Assembly (NCBI GenBank): GCA_009761415.1
Contig: QUOL01000010.1
Span: forward strand, 496,001-560,000
Source: Sarcomyxa edulis
Taxonomy: Eukaryota > Basidiomycota > Agaricomycetes > Agaricales > Mycenaceae
Length of the DNA: 64,000 nt
Direction: 5' to 3'
Shown here: piece by piece, positions 35,277 through 48,485 of the stretch
Layout of the letters: every line of letters begins with the position of its first letter
Numbering within the stretch: position 1 is the first letter of the stretch
Made by a program: the position numbers and the translations under genes
Notes under the pieces: generated by a model
What the model was told of the DNA's origin: nothing
The model's database searches: none
The model's input: the letters and a program-made list of their open reading frames with translations, nothing else

Positions 35277-36796
35277 TCACAGTAGAATGAGGCCAAATTC
35301 AGTGAGTTTAATATCAAGCCCTTCGTCTTTGCATCTCGACAGTCGCTTCACCAAACTCGCCTCCACCCCGCGTAACCGGGGTCGTGTTTCCAATATATCC
35401 AAGTGAACGGATTTTAGTCGGTGCAAGACCATACCTTCCTCCACTCTTTCATCGCAACCACCAGGCCACCAGCGAGATTCCACCATTTCGACTAGTTCTG
35501 TAGGGAGCTTGATATCTAGATAACGTAGCCTACGAAGTCGAGGAAGCAGACGTTCTTTGTCATCGCTGATCGATAGGATGGGCCAAATCTCGGTTGCATC
35601 GGATTCGATGCTCAGGGACCAAATGGAAGGCATGAGCCGGAAGAAATTGGCTATTTCTGAATTGTTTCCTAGGAAAACGTTGCCGAGAGTGAGCTTTTCT
35701 AGAGCAAATCCTGACCGAGTTCTCATTTCGTCGAATCCGGGGTGATCGAAAACGTTAGCGTCCGTACTACCAAACCTCAGAGTAAATTCTGTGAGCTTGG
35801 GCACGGTGATGAAATTATGAAGTTGAGGTGTCGTCATGTTGTCGATTTCCCAGTTCAACGTCAGGCGAAACAGTTTTGGGAATATAGGGTAAGGCTCTGA
35901 AGGGACTTTCGCTACGCCATCCTCCCATTCGTAAATGCTCATTGAGAGTTCTTCCAGACCGGTGAGTTGCTGGAAAAGAGAGGCTATATCCAAGGCACAG
36001 CGAATCTCTGCGAGAGAGAGCACCACTAGTTGGGACCAGGGTAGTCTGAAAGTGCGTAGGTCGAACATGCGACCATCAAACCTCAATCGAGCACAACGGA
36101 GGCGAGGGCAGAATTCGAAAGTATTGTCGAGGTCATTGTATGAGCTGTAGTATGGATATGGGGAATCTGTGGCGACTCGAATGTTGATACTTTCCAAGTA
36201 TGTCATAGAAGCGGGAGGTGCTTGAAATAATGATACAAGGGGTTGAGCAGGGTAAGAGACATAGTGAATAGCCTGGCACTGGGAGACGCGGGGAAGAAGG
36301 ACATCCATGAATTTAGTCAAGGGATCCGACTCGTTCTCACCGCGAAGAGATAGAGAAAGCGGGACTGTTTTGGCTCGTTCAAGCCATGTATCGAGCATTT
36401 CCCGCTCTGTATTCGCGTGTACGTGTATCCTGGTCCACAACCAAGGCAGTCCAATGGCAACTTCTCTCCAGTATGAACATATTTGACATAACAAAAGGGG
36501 GGCTTCTGTTTTCGGGATCAAAGGGGGACAATCGTCATTGTCCATTTCCAAGGGAGGCGGCGTAAGAGAAAGAAAGATCTCGGAGAGAATCTCGCTTGCG
36601 ATGCGATGGACGGGAGGGATCGCCCTGGTAGAATCGTTGACTTTAGAGGACTCCAGTGCCTCCAGAGCGCCAACACTACCAATTAGGCCAGGAACCCTCC
36701 CTTCGACAAGAGAGTGCTTGTAAGGTACCTGTATCGTCAATCTTGAACATGAGAACTGGTTAACGAGAAGAGTCTCACAGGTAGATCGGTTTCCAT
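35277..36796 (-). CDS. F-box-like LRR protein, family A copy 2
   Basis: Exons on the minus strand: 36796-36779 ('METDLP') and 36728-35277 (489 residues). The F-box-like region 'AIPPVHRIASEILSEIFLSL' and the following part through 'WTRIHVHANT' are identical to copy 3 over about 70 residues. The leucine-rich part has 'RLPWSQLVVLSLAEIRC', 'LTGLEELSMSIYEWED' and 'FALEKLTLGNVFLG'. The frame is open further upstream to an ATG at 37045, giving 572 residues if used; the shorter start was chosen because it is the one the other two copies share. It lies in tandem with copy 1, same strand. Role inferred as an SCF receptor. Confidence 0.82.
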
Positions 36797-39700
36797 CAGG
36801 ATATCGAAGTTGGGCTCCAGGCAATTCGACCTACCGAAAAACCTGAGTTGCTGAACGTGGTTGCAGAGTGGCATAAGCGTCGGCAAAGCCTTCCGAATCC
36901 CAGCGTCACGCGACTGTTCCTTTTCCATCCTGAACCATCGCTGGCGTCGATGGACGTCGATGTCGTACAAGCTCGGCACTTCAACAGACTTGAACTCGCA
37001 AGCCAAAGGCGCTTGAGCTCTTCCTTCTTGATCTTCTGCAGTCATCAGGAGTCATCCGGCCTGGCGACCTAACAGGCGAGATGTTTACTGAATTGTCAAT
37101 GTTACTTAGATCCATAGTACGCGCCAACCACAGAATCTACTCCAAATTACTGCGAGGCGTAACGCTTCAAGCTCCAGAATAGGTAGTACCTTCAAAACTC
37201 TAGTACGGATGCAATGAGCCGTTGGTCGTCCTATGGTCATGCTCATTCGTCTTCGAAGGTGGTCTATTTCCCCATCGGGATACAAAGTCACTTCTTCTAA
37301 TAATAAGTTGCTACTTCGCCACAGAATCGCCACAACCCAGCCTACGGAGAGGAACCCATTGCATTTCTTCGACGTCGTAATCAAGTATCACGGACCGACG
37401 TTTTCTCATCCCCATCTATCGGATGACAGTATGTGAACAAGGTGTGTCTTCTATCTCATCTTCAAAGCCCTGCAGTCATGGCTGCCTCGAGATCGATGCT
37501 ATCTCCGATCTGCAAGGTCTCCTTAGATTGACTGCTAGCCGGGTCGGTACCATAACTATCAGGTGTAGCATGCTACTTCAGCTATGCAATGCGGTGCGGT
37601 TTCGTCTCGTCTAGACCGAACGATCTAATGCTCAACTACGCTCCCTTTTCCCCACAATTTCCGAGAAGACAGCAAGGCTGCATACACAGCTTCTCAGTAG
37701 AACATTAAACGGTGTCCAAGGTCCATCCTTGTCTACGGCTATTATGCCTCAACCTTGCATTGCAGGTCACACGACTTGCATTGACCCAGTTCTGATCAGT
37801 GATCACCGCTGTCTTTCGAATGGCAAAAAAATCGCATTCGCCTTCGCTCCATACATCGAACTAGGACCCTATTATGACTCGGATCCCGGTCCTTGAGGGT
37901 CTCCGTTGTCTATAGAAGCGAAGGTTGGGCGCTAAAATCCACTACAATTTCCTCGGCGAGCCCTGCCAAGTCGCTTTCAGTCAGCGAATCTCCATTATCC
38001 CACAACACAGCAAGAACTCTGACCTAGGATTCTAAGCCATAGCTTGTCGCACAGGTCCAACTTTGGAGTCTTCCGCTACCTTCGGACCGTTTTCATTTAT
38101 TCACCTCGATCGAGGACTACATTCAATAAACATATCCCGACGGGCAATTCGATTGACGATGCGTACATACAGCCTTTCCCCGCTCTCTCTAAAGTAAGGC
38201 CTTCAATCAAAGTTAGTGGAGTTTCACCGTCTCTATCGAAGCCTTCGAAGTTCCCACTAGATTCTGGATACCACCTAGCCCGGCGATCTCAAGTAGGTCA
38301 ATCTGTACGCAAACCCCAGACATTTCCCCGCATCCGGGTGGCATCTTATGTCCGTACGGATGAAGGTTTTCTGCGAATCGTTGCTTGTTTTTATTTCGTC
38401 GCGCGGTGCCTAACCACCGTGGTTCCTATTTATGTAGTGAGATCGCGACGTCTGACTCCCGCGTGCTTGCTAAGACAATGTACCCTACTTATTTATAGTA
38501 GTAAGTAAGTGCGTACTCATGATTTACTTTTATCTGATCCGTTGTCTATCTTAGAATAATCTCGATGCAAGGAAAGGCCCGAGATCGTTGACGTCGATGA
38601 ACAAGAGAGTGAGTACGTGTTACATGAAATTGAGCACGTATGGTGCGCTTATTAATAGTAATATTGATGGGGAGCCAATACGAAGCTTCCACGCCTGCAG
38701 TCGAAACGTCAAAGAGCATGCCACCAGTATACGGTCCAAATAGATCGATTCTTCATGTACTGCCAATTTCCACCGTCAATTAAAATGTACGCAAGTACAG
38801 AACAAATCAATTTTCATTTACGATGAAAGATAGAAACACTTGCAAAGCTCAAGTGGTCTTCAAGTGTCCAAGAATTCGGAAAGGCTTGCGCCACCACAAC
38901 TTTACGGTACCAAGAAACGGCTATGGGTTTTAGGAAGGCGATGCACTCCTAAGAGTAATTTCTCATCCGTTGGAGTATAGAATGAGAGTGTCAGAAGTCG
39001 CGAAAATGTTGTATGACTGTGGAACATACGTTGTAGTAGGCTGTGCAGCCTGTGCTCAACCCGCAGGGCGAGAATAATAGAAAAGGAGGCCTACAGACTG
39101 CGTCCGCAGCGCCAAGTCTACGCGCTCGATAGGTTGGGGACGATCACGACATGATAACTTGAAGGTAGGAAGATGCAGTGCGCAGATAATGGATAAGCGG
39201 TAACGGTGTCGTGTGCATACGTGGATATAGGAGTAAACAGCCGTCCCGATTCTCTTTTCCATAGGGGCAAATTGCCAGTTTAGCTCGGGGTGGCGGAAGT
39301 CGTCATAAACACGATCGAGACAGAATGCGGGGTGGCTGCCGGAAGGAAACAAAGGGGCTATATAGGCAGTCGGAATACCATTCCGGCCCAAGGTTTTGCG
39401 GAGAAATAACATAAGATCGGTTAGCCGAGTCATTGCGTTGTGGACAGTGCAACATCAGCTTCCGAATTCAACAGAGACAACCATGCTTGGCACAGACAAT
39501 CATAGCTCCTATGTGAGGAGGTCCATTTGAAGATATCACGTCCTGTACATAGTCAGATAACGGATTAGTAAGTGGAATAAATTTCCAAAATTGAAAGTTC
39601 AACTCTAGATGCACGCGCCTAGCCTGAGTACTTCGGACGGCCGAGATGATGGAACATATTTCGGGCGCGTTTGGATTCACATTGGCACGTTGGTTATCGC

Positions 39701-42573
39701 AATCACCAGTCCAGCACAGGAACTTCGAAGTGAAGATTGGTGTGAGCTTAACCATAATATGGATCACGGTTGAACCATGGAGGCACCTATAGCTATAGAG
39801 GGGTAAAAGGATAGATAAGGTGGCCATAATTATAAATAGGTGCTAGTGGAAGCACTCGTACCCACCAATGCAGCTGCATAACACCAGGCGAAGCGATCCG
39901 TTCGAGTGCCACACTAGATTTAGTAACGGGATAACTATGACTCGGGGAAGTCAGGAGGGCTTGTCAACGTGTGTGAGTGCGAAGACCGTAACGCTCTAGA
40001 GAGTCATAGGAAAGGCTAGCCGATAGCTATGGCCAACGGTCGTTGCAGGCGGTTTTTTCCGTTTGCAGTGATCTGCATGCGGGCTGTATGTAAAAGCGTC
40101 AGAGTCGAGAGCTTGAAGACGGAGGATACGGTAGGAAGAGCTTGCCAAACTTCTCGACTCGACCGTTGCTCGACCGCGATCAGTGAAAGCCGAGGCACAT
40201 CACCGCATTGCGTTCAGAGTAAACACCACTGATATACTCATCCAACGTTGGAGCATCACTATCAAGTAGCAATCATTCAACTCAAGCACCTATATAACCG
40301 AGTCTACTATAGCTTCGGCAGCGAGGAGGATGTTCGATTCATAGGGAGTCAAGTTTGTAAAGCAGGGGTGTCGGGAGTCCGACCCATATTAATGAGCGTC
40401 GCGTCCTCGCCAGCCTCCGAGGTCGAGACTCGGAAATAACGTTCAATCTGTGGGTTTTCCCCCATGGGCGGAGGAGGGGGAGGGTTACTGTACGTGGAAC
40501 GTTGGTGATGACCTGTTTTTTTGGGATCGTCGGGGAAATCGTGGAATAATTTTTGAATGTACACACTAGTGCTCGGGCAAAGTATAGGGTCACGAAGACA
40601 CTTACCTTATCCGGTATACAAGTCAGTAACGGTGGAGCCATCACTATTACAGTAACTAGGATTGGCAGTTATTCTATCCTTATAAGATCACTTACGGGGA
40701 TGTCTTCTTTGGCGCTATCGCGATCGAAGAAGGAAGAATCGATAAAAAAGATGAAAGGATGGATGCAGTATAGAAGGAAAATTCTCACTCATCTATCGTC
40801 CGGCAGGTGGAACTTCCCGCTATTCAGATGTCGATGAGTTTTTTCTGTTGATGAGAAATCGAACTGTGCTGGCTAGGACAATTTTCGTCAGCTTTGGTGG
40901 GTGAGAACCTGAAAGTGATGATGGACACGCGTTGAGCGGCAATGCGTGAAGGCCGGAAGGGTTTGTGTGATACCACAGTACTAAATCAGGACACAGCATG
41001 ATAAAGTTAAGCAAAGCAACCTTACTCGGACGGTAATGCGAACTATGATCATGATCATGTACGGAGTGTTGTTATACCCATTTGTGCGAAGCGATGAGAG
41101 AGGTCGTTTCCTTCGTTTCCAGTGGCGCTCTAGCCCGGGATGGTTGTTGAGAGTGTCGTAAGGTCGTGGTGTGCATCTGATAGAACATGCTGAGAGGGTC
41201 GCTGAACGATAAGTACCTGGAGGCGCATTGAATTGAATGGAGGCTGGAAATAGCGCCTGGGCTACTTATACACAGGCCGTTATCGAGTCAAATCACGATA
41301 ACGAACGTGGGCCGGTGTTTTATGAATGAACGTGGGTAGTTGTGGGCGCCTATGGATAGACAGGGCTCCTGTTGTCGTGACGTTAAAAATGGTAACAACC
41401 GGTTTCAGTTTGTGCATATGAGGATTACGCGTCTTGTCTTGCGTAGCGCTACGGCCCACGGCGGAGTGGTATATGTCGTTTCAGTGCTGCAAAAAAGATT
41501 ATGATATCGTCGTTCAGTGTTCGTTGCAACCAGACATGGGGTGACGGGACTTACCGGTGGGGTAGATACACCGCCAATTTATCCTTTTTTTCTCTTTCTG
41601 CGCGAACGTTTACGATGTGTTAAACACCCTGGATTCAGGTCTGGACGTGCATGCGATGTCTGCAGTATAAAGTCTTATTAACGTTAACATTTACAAGTAT
41701 TGAGATAGACGTTGAATGGTCATGGCCAAGTGAGAGAGAGATCACTTATAGATAGACCCGGGCTTGGCACGCACATGTTCAAAACTTGTGTTCGACCTGA
41801 CCGGAGATGTGATGATGACTTGTTGTATTCCAGGCGACGGAGATGATGAAGTGAGTGAGATTTCGAGAAGGCACCCGATGTGCTCATGCCATTTGTGAAG
41901 AAGCGAACATGTACATATTGACATCAAGAATACGGAGAGAGGCCAGACTTTCTCCCTGGATATCGTCATGAGTGTTGAGCTGCGAATGCTTGAGAAATCC
42001 GAGGTTCCATGCAGGGCCTACCTGCGGATATCAATCGGGCAAAACGGGGGTTGCCGGTGGATGACAGAAAACAAGTGAGAGGCCTGGGATGATGCGCGGG
42101 TGAGACCAAAGGCTGACCAAGTGAGACAAGACCATAGGTGGGCGGGAACCGCGTTTGTATCGGCGAAAACTGACGTGGACCCTGCTGCCGTCGCGGTAAT
42201 AACGGCAGAGCTCAGGATTGAGGGTGCAACCGTATTGCGAGTCGAGTATGGGTAGATGCAAGAAGAGATGCACAAGAAGAGACGTTGAAGGTCGAACTCG
42301 GGAGTGAAGGGAATGAGATGGGGATTGGTGGGCACAAGGCTAAATCCAGTACGAGGATGGAGGCGTGCGTGACATAGGACGGGCAGTGTGGGTGTGACCC
42401 TGTGTGACAGGACCCCGGAGAGTGTGCCAAGAATCTAGATCTGTTCATTTCATTTCCAAGCGTTTCCCTTTCTCCTCAGTCGACAGTTCCTCCCCTTTCC
42501 TTCTTTTACTTTCTTTTTTTATTTCTTTTCTTCTTCTTAACTATCATCTTCTACCTGCTTGCCTACTTTTTTC
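36797..42573. other. Gene-poor region, about 5.8 kb
   Basis: Apart from a small candidate gene (40789-41188, listed separately) I cannot build a trustworthy gene here. Minus-strand open stretches at 39827-39468, 39433-39056 and 40198-40016 look faintly like leucine-rich F-box sequence ('RRVHLELNFQFWKF', 'LPTVSSVFKLSTLTLL') and could be a decayed gene. The plus-strand frame at 38044-38508 starts at TTG and has no family features. I found no terminal repeats, transposase or reverse transcriptase motif. The last 100 bases are pyrimidine-rich and form the leader of the next gene. Confidence 0.45.
40789..41188 (-). CDS. Candidate small basic protein, 87 residues, unknown
   Basis: A phase-consistent model on the minus strand: 41188-41078, 41042-41026, 40980-40929, 40872-40789. 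It begins 'MFYQMHTTTLRHSQQ' and ends 'NSGKFHLPDDR'. A TATAAGTA box sits about 90 bases upstream. The third intron is 56 bp with a CTGAC branch site and TAG acceptor; the first would be only 35 bp, which is shorter than usual. I recognise no family. It may be an orphan gene or chance. Confidence 0.28.
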
Positions 42574-44878
42574 ATGGCGACTCTTCTTCAATCCCAATCT
42601 TTGCCATCATATCCAATGCACCATGGTCATAACCCGCCTGCTGGAAAGGGTATTCTACTTTTGAGTACACCTCCGCTTTCGTATCCGAAACGCAACTCAA
42701 ACACCCCGTCAAACAACTCTCTTTCCTCATCTGCGTCGGCTTCAGAGTCAAATTCCTCAGCTTCTTCGTCTCTGTCATTTCACAATGCCCTTGCTGACCA
42801 TCATCAGCACAACCCACACTCTTCAAAACCACGCTCAGGTTCAGGTTCTAATCCAAGCACCAGACGTATCCGTTTTGCCCCGCTACCCGATCCTCGTCGT
42901 GATTTGTTGATTACAGATGATGGCATCGAAATCCACGTCCCCGTCGAGGCAGACTTCATGGATCCCGAAGCCGCCTCACTTGCAGACAGAGGCCGCAGCG
43001 CCACACCCTGTTTCCAAGATAAAGATAACAACCACAGTAACACAAGACCACACACCCCCACAAGTCTATTAACCCCCGATTCGTCGTCAGACCTCGAGCG
43101 GTTCAAATCCATTGACTCCGAGAGCGGGACATGCAGCACCATCACAGCCACCGCTAAACGGCGCTCATCCAACAAACCAAAGTCAAGATCGAAATGGACA
43201 GCAAAATTAGCCCCATTCCTCAAAACTTCGTCTTCTCCTCCATCTGACCAGTTTACCGAGTCCGAGCCTAGTACCCCCATCTCGACTGCATCGACCTTCT
43301 CACGGATCAACTTCTCGACAGAGGAAATACTTACGTTAGGGACCATTAACCTCTTTCGAGCGACTAGCGCCAAGGACCATCGACGGAATTCCTCCAACGA
43401 TAGTGATTCGGGCGGTTGGAGTCTCTCGCGATGGACTAGTGGCGGGAACGGGAAAGACAAGGACAGAGGCCGGGACAGAGAGAGGGATTCCTTGGCGCTC
43501 ACTCGAACATCTAGCCGTAGCCATCGGGATGATTCCGGGACATCAAATGGCCGGTCTACATCCTTGCCGCCCGAGAAACGAAAACAGTCTTCCAGCGTGA
43601 ATGCCAACGGGTTTTCGACGGGGTCGGTCAGGACCGGGACGCGTATGTTGAATGGTCGTGTCTATGGAGGCAGGAGGAACACGGCAGCGAATGGGAATCC
43701 TTTTGCGACTGCGAGAGATACGGAGCCGGAGTTTGTTGAGTGGGGGTACGGAGGTATGGGGAGTGTGAAGAATAGTAAAGGTGGAGGTGGGGGAAGTGCT
43801 GTCGACTGGCGCAAACTGCAGAGTGGTGAGAGTTTTGGGAGTGGGAAGGCGGGTGCTGGGGCACAAGGAAAAGACAACGATGATGGAGATGTGGATGATG
43901 GTAGTGGCATGACTTGGGTCAAGAAACGGAGAGAACAACGCGAACGGGAGAAGAGAGAACGAGAGGAGAAGGAGCGCGCCCAGCAAGAGCAAGAGAGCGC
44001 TAGTGATACTTTAAAGCCTATCATCGAAGGCGTCCCTGTTACCTCCTCGGCCGACGTTGCCTCTGCAATACCCATTGAGAGTCAAACGTCCGACTTGCCC
44101 AGTACCTCTATTCCTCCTCCCGTTACCCCCGACTCACCCCCAATTCCACCAATCACACGCTCTGCAACTCACCCTCTCACTTCTACCTCGGATTTTATTG
44201 CCCCTCCATTGGCACGCTCTTCATCTCAACCCATCCGTAACCCCGAAGACGAAGGTGAACACATTCTCACCGCCATCAACATCCCCGCACCCAAACCTGC
44301 CCACGGACATCACCACAGTCACTCAAGACACCATTCGAGAGTCTCCTTGTCGACGTTGAGCTTGTTGAGCGCGGCTACTGGCGCAAGCGCTAGTGTCGCT
44401 GGCGAGACGACGGTGACAGAGGAGGATGGTGAGTTTGGACAGATGGAGATGGAGATGACGGCTCCTGCAGCTGAGAAGGTTGATGTGGAGGAAGCTGCCT
44501 CGAAGAGTGAACGTGAGGAGGCTGCTATACTGGATGAGCCCGAGGCTAGCGGTAGGAAGGAGCCCCAGGAGAAGGAGGAGATAGTTGCCAGCGCCAACGT
44601 CAGCGTCATGGGGAGTGGCAGTAGCAGTGGTGGCAGCAATAGCAGCGATGACGAAGACGAGGATGAGGATGAACGCGAGCCAGATGCGGATGAGGACGAG
44701 GACGAAGACGAAGACGAGGATGCTGAGACCGAGGTTTGTCGATCTTTCTCACTTCTCTTTTTGACATCTAATCACCGTTGGATTATAGGAGCGGAAAACA
44801 GCGTTGGGTGCCGGTGTTGAGAAAATCAGCAGGCATAAAGAGAAGTCCAACGAAAAAGCGCAAGAGATTGAAACATAA
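42574..44878 (+). CDS. Serine-rich, largely disordered conserved fungal protein with acidic tail
   Basis: Function unknown. Exons: 42574-44733 and 44789-44878 (749 residues). The N terminus has Ser-rich runs and then 'RRIRFAPLPDPRRDLLITDD', a short motif I recall from other basidiomycete proteins. The middle is rich in Ser, Arg and Asp ('KDKDRGRDRERDS'). A strongly charged helix follows ('KKRREQREREKREREEKERA'), then Pro/Ser-rich sequence with a His-rich spot, and finally a long Asp/Glu run encoded by GAC/GAG/GAT repeats (about 44645-44730). The last exon gives a basic end ('RKTALGAGVEKISRHKEK'). The ATG follows a pyrimidine-rich leader typical of basidiomycete genes. No signal peptide or membrane segment. 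Confidence 0.8.
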
Positions 44879-46664
44879 AAACACGTTGTTTTCGCGCGTC
44901 TCGGCAAACTGACAGGAACTTTGGCAGGATCCTCGAGGTTTTCCCGGGCTGTACAACACCTTCCTTCACTCCCTTCGCCTTTCGACTTGGAATGTGGCCA
45001 CGGTCTTTGCTATTCAGTGCATCTCCTTGTGACTGTCTTGTATCAAAAGAATCACGGTCCCTCTAGGCTTTTCGGATGCCGACCACTCTCCTCTCAATCA
45101 ACTCATCCGTTCATCTCTCTCTCGGCCTTGGACTTCATTTGTATAAACAACAAAACACATCATATCATTGTGCATCGACAAAGCTGGTTAATCGCCCATC
45201 GCCTTATCTTATCGTTATCGTCGTTCTCCTTCCCCACCATCATCGCTTGCACGGCTTGCAACTATTTTAGCCTCATTTTCTTCCTTTCATTTGGTCTGCC
45301 CGAACAACAATTTCTCAATTTCGCTCTGCTCCATCACCATTCTTGCACATATATATTTCTACCATTTTCTCATTTTCACCTCTACACCTGTACTTGTATT
45401 CTGACCCCAGACTTGCATATATTACCGTCCGCACCTCACATTTCCACTTTCTACGCGTCTTAATCCATCCCCTGCCTCCGAGTCCGTACTGGCTATTCAG
45501 CTCGGCTTCTCTTTCGTATGTCCGCTCTGAACTTTTACCTTCATCTGTTCAGTGCTGATTATACATGAATCTTCCACCACCTAGATGCTCTCGCTGTATA
45601 TACCGACCCTATCCTACCCCATCCACTCGCAACTACATCACACTCTGATATCTTTGCTGATATCTTCCGCCCATTTCTATGGCATACATTATCGTACCAT
45701 CCCACGTCTCAACCCCTCTCGTCTCGTACGCGTATACATACACGGCTTCGCCTTTTAATCTCATTTCGCGTCTTCTCTACGATACGCCGTTTCAGTCCCA
45801 GTCCCACTTTCTACTTTTTTTCTTGCGTCTCTTCGTCAACCAATATCTTGATCGATTCGCCCCTCCCTTCCTCACTCACTCACTCACTCACTGTTTATTC
45901 TTTCCTTGTCTCCCTTTCTTTGTCTTTTTTGGGCTTTCTGTCGGTTCTTACTTAATACTAGGCAAGTCTTCTGACCCGCTTCGACTTTATGCAATCCTCA
46001 CTAACTCCCATTATCGTCTACAGAAGTATTTATCAATCGTCAACCTCTCTGGTCTCTATATACGTCCCAATTCTTCTTGTCACTATCCTTTTTTCTTCCT
46101 CTTACTACACATCATCCAGTCCAATCACACCATATCTTGATCTCAGCGGTGTACTTGCAATTGCGTTCACGCCATCCTTTCCATCAATGATCAATTGCCA
46201 CACACACACCTGTGCCACCCCATTTTAAGTACGGGGACAGCATGCGTGTCTTCGGATAAGTAGTGCACACATACGATCTCCACTGCTCAGAACCTGGTAT
46301 CGATGCGAGTATCAGTCCTCTTGATTGAACATCTGCGTTTTTGCGTGCAGCGCCTGCCTCAGAGCTCAGAGTCGCCGGAGCTGACCGTACACAATTGACA
46401 CGTGCTTACACGCGACGCTGATTCACTTGACACTGACTAATTTCATTGAGTTTTGCTTATAATTTATACTCTCGGAATCTGTACAAAAGGGATACACTCC
46501 TTCTCTCTTTATAAGATTGCAATTCTGGCTCTCCGACCTTCCCTATCTCTCGCAAAAGCAGCCTCTCTCAGACTTTCCCAAGTAAGGCTCTCGCACTTCT
46601 CAGTTTTCCTACAGAACTGACCATAGGCTCTTTCCGTTAGATTTCTAGAGCCTTGTCTACTGCC
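44879..46664. other. Long pyrimidine-rich stretch upstream of glutathione reductase
   Basis: About 1.7 kb with strong C/T bias on the plus strand, including five to six CACT units at 45871-45892. Plus-strand frames are open mainly because of this bias and show no family features. It probably holds the 3' UTR of the preceding gene and a long promoter or leader of the glutathione reductase gene. Confidence 0.55.
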
Positions 46665-48485
46665 ATGCCTCCTATTCCATTTGATAAACCGACCGTGGAC
46701 AAGTATGACTTCGTGCTTCTTGGCGGTGGGAGTGGTGGTGTAGCGTGTTCTGTAAGTCGTGTTGAATAATAATGATGAGATGGGGCCATTTCTTGACGGA
46801 TTTAATAGAGGCGCGCAGCATCTTACGGGAAGAAAGTCGCTGTTGTAGAAGTGTCTCCGAACCTCGGTGGTACCTGTGTCAACGTCGGTGAGTCCCACTA
46901 TACAGTCGAGATGTAGCTCTTGTGCTGATGCACCATCTAGGATGCGTCCCGAAAAAGGCACGTAGACTCTGAAACGAACCGATATCAGTGTCTAACCGCA
47001 TGTTCTTCCAGATTATGTGGCACGCTGCTGACCTTCAGGATAAATTCAGCAGCCACGCTGCCGGGTACCACTTCAAAGACTTAGGCTCCCCCAAATTTGA
47101 CTGGAAAACCTTCAAACCTCAACGAGACGCGTACATCCGCAGACTTAACGGCATATACGAGAACAACCTAGCTAAAGAGCACGTAGAGCACCACCGCGGG
47201 TTCGCTAAGCTCACATCGCCCACCTCCGTCGAAGTCACACGTCCCGATGGCGAGAAATACACATTGAACGCTGACAAAATATGTATCGCTACTGGCGGAA
47301 GACCCACTATCCCATCGGAGGATCAGATCCCTGGAGCTTCGCTCGGTATCGATTCTGATGGATTCTTCGATTTGGAGGAACAGCCGAAACGCGTTGCGGT
47401 CATTGGAGCCGGATATATCGCTGTCGAACTCGCTGGGATCTTCCATGCACTAGGATCCGAGACGCATTTGGTGATCCGTGGCGAGACCGTGTTGAGGACC
47501 TTTGATCAGTCCATCCAGGAGGTGTTAACGCCGTGGATGGAGCATACTGGGGTGAAGCTGCACAAGTCGAGCCATGTAGTCAAGGTCGAGGGGCAAAAGG
47601 GGCAGACTCTGACGGTCCATACGGATAAAGGCGAGACTCTCGAGGTGGATACCGTTCTTTGGGCTATCGGACGACACGCGAATACGGAAGGTGTTGGTCT
47701 CGAAGAGCAGGGCGTCAAGCTTGACAAGAAGGGTGATGTCATTGTCGACGAATACCAGAACTCTTCTGTGCCCGGTATATTGTCGATTGGCGACGTCCAA
47801 GGTAAAGCGCTTTTGACCCCCGTGGCTATCGCTGCAGGACGGAGGTTGGCGAATAGACTCTTTGGGCCCGAGAAATACAAGAACGACAAGTTGAGCTATG
47901 ACAATATCGCGACTGTTGTATTTTCGTACGTTTTTTCCAGTTGGGCTTATTTCTCTGTCTACGTGCTCAAACATTAGTACAGGCATCCCCCCATCGGTAC
48001 TGTTGGGCTCACGGAAGCCGAAGCTCGCAAGAAATACGGCGATTCCGTCAAAACTTGTTAGTTTCGACTGGTCCTGCTGTGCTTGTATCGAGATGTTAAC
48101 CTGGAATTCATTATAGACAAATCTTCCTTCAGAGGCCTTTACTTCTCCATGGTCGACGAAGAGCACAAAGAACCTACCATGCACAAGCTCGTCTGTGTCG
48201 GCGAAGAGGAGCGCGTCGTTGGTATCCACGTCATCGGCATGGGCAGTGACGAGATCATGCAAGGCTTTGCTGTCGCTGTCAAGATGGGAGGTCAGTATCT
48301 CTTCTCTCTCGTGTGTCGAGACATTCTGACCGGCGAATCCATTTTTACTCGAAGCTCGGAAACAGGATTTGGATGATACGGTGGCTATCCATCCTACCGC
48401 TGGAGAAGGTGTGTTTGCATATGCTGAGTGCGCGACTGATTTTTCTGACCGCTCCTGATTAACAGAGCTCGTCACGATGCGTTGA
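46665..48485 (+). CDS. GLR1: Glutathione reductase (NADPH)
   Basis: The enzyme reduces oxidised glutathione with NADPH and FAD, in cytosol and mitochondria. Exons: 46665-46751, 46809-46887, 46941-46957, 47012-47925, 47983-48056, 48117-48290, 48355-48408, 48466-48485 (472 residues, normal). FAD-binding 'LLGGGSGGVA' is at residues 18-27. The redox-active disulfide is Cys52-Cys57 in 'GGTCVNVGCVPKK'. The NADPH fold shows 'VIGAGYIAVELAG' and the two Arg of 'HLVIRGETVLRTFD' that favour NADPH over NADH. The second FAD motif is 'ILSIGDVQGKALLTPVAI'. The C terminus 'HPTAGEELVTMR' carries the catalytic His-Glu pair. The third exon is only 17 bases, and its following intron has a GC donor (AAG/GCACGT). 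Confidence 0.97.

Noticed and set aside
38044..38508. 154-codon plus-strand frame
   Set aside because: Begins at TTG, no ATG nearby, no recognisable domain; kept only as a remark in the gene-poor region.
42804..43607. 267-codon minus-strand frame
   Set aside because: Antisense shadow of the Ser-rich plus-strand gene, whose codon bias removes stops on the opposite strand.
44921..46140. Overlapping plus-strand frames of 150-180 codons
   Set aside because: Composition artefact of the C/T-rich tract; residues are mostly Ser, Leu, Phe and Pro without any domain pattern.
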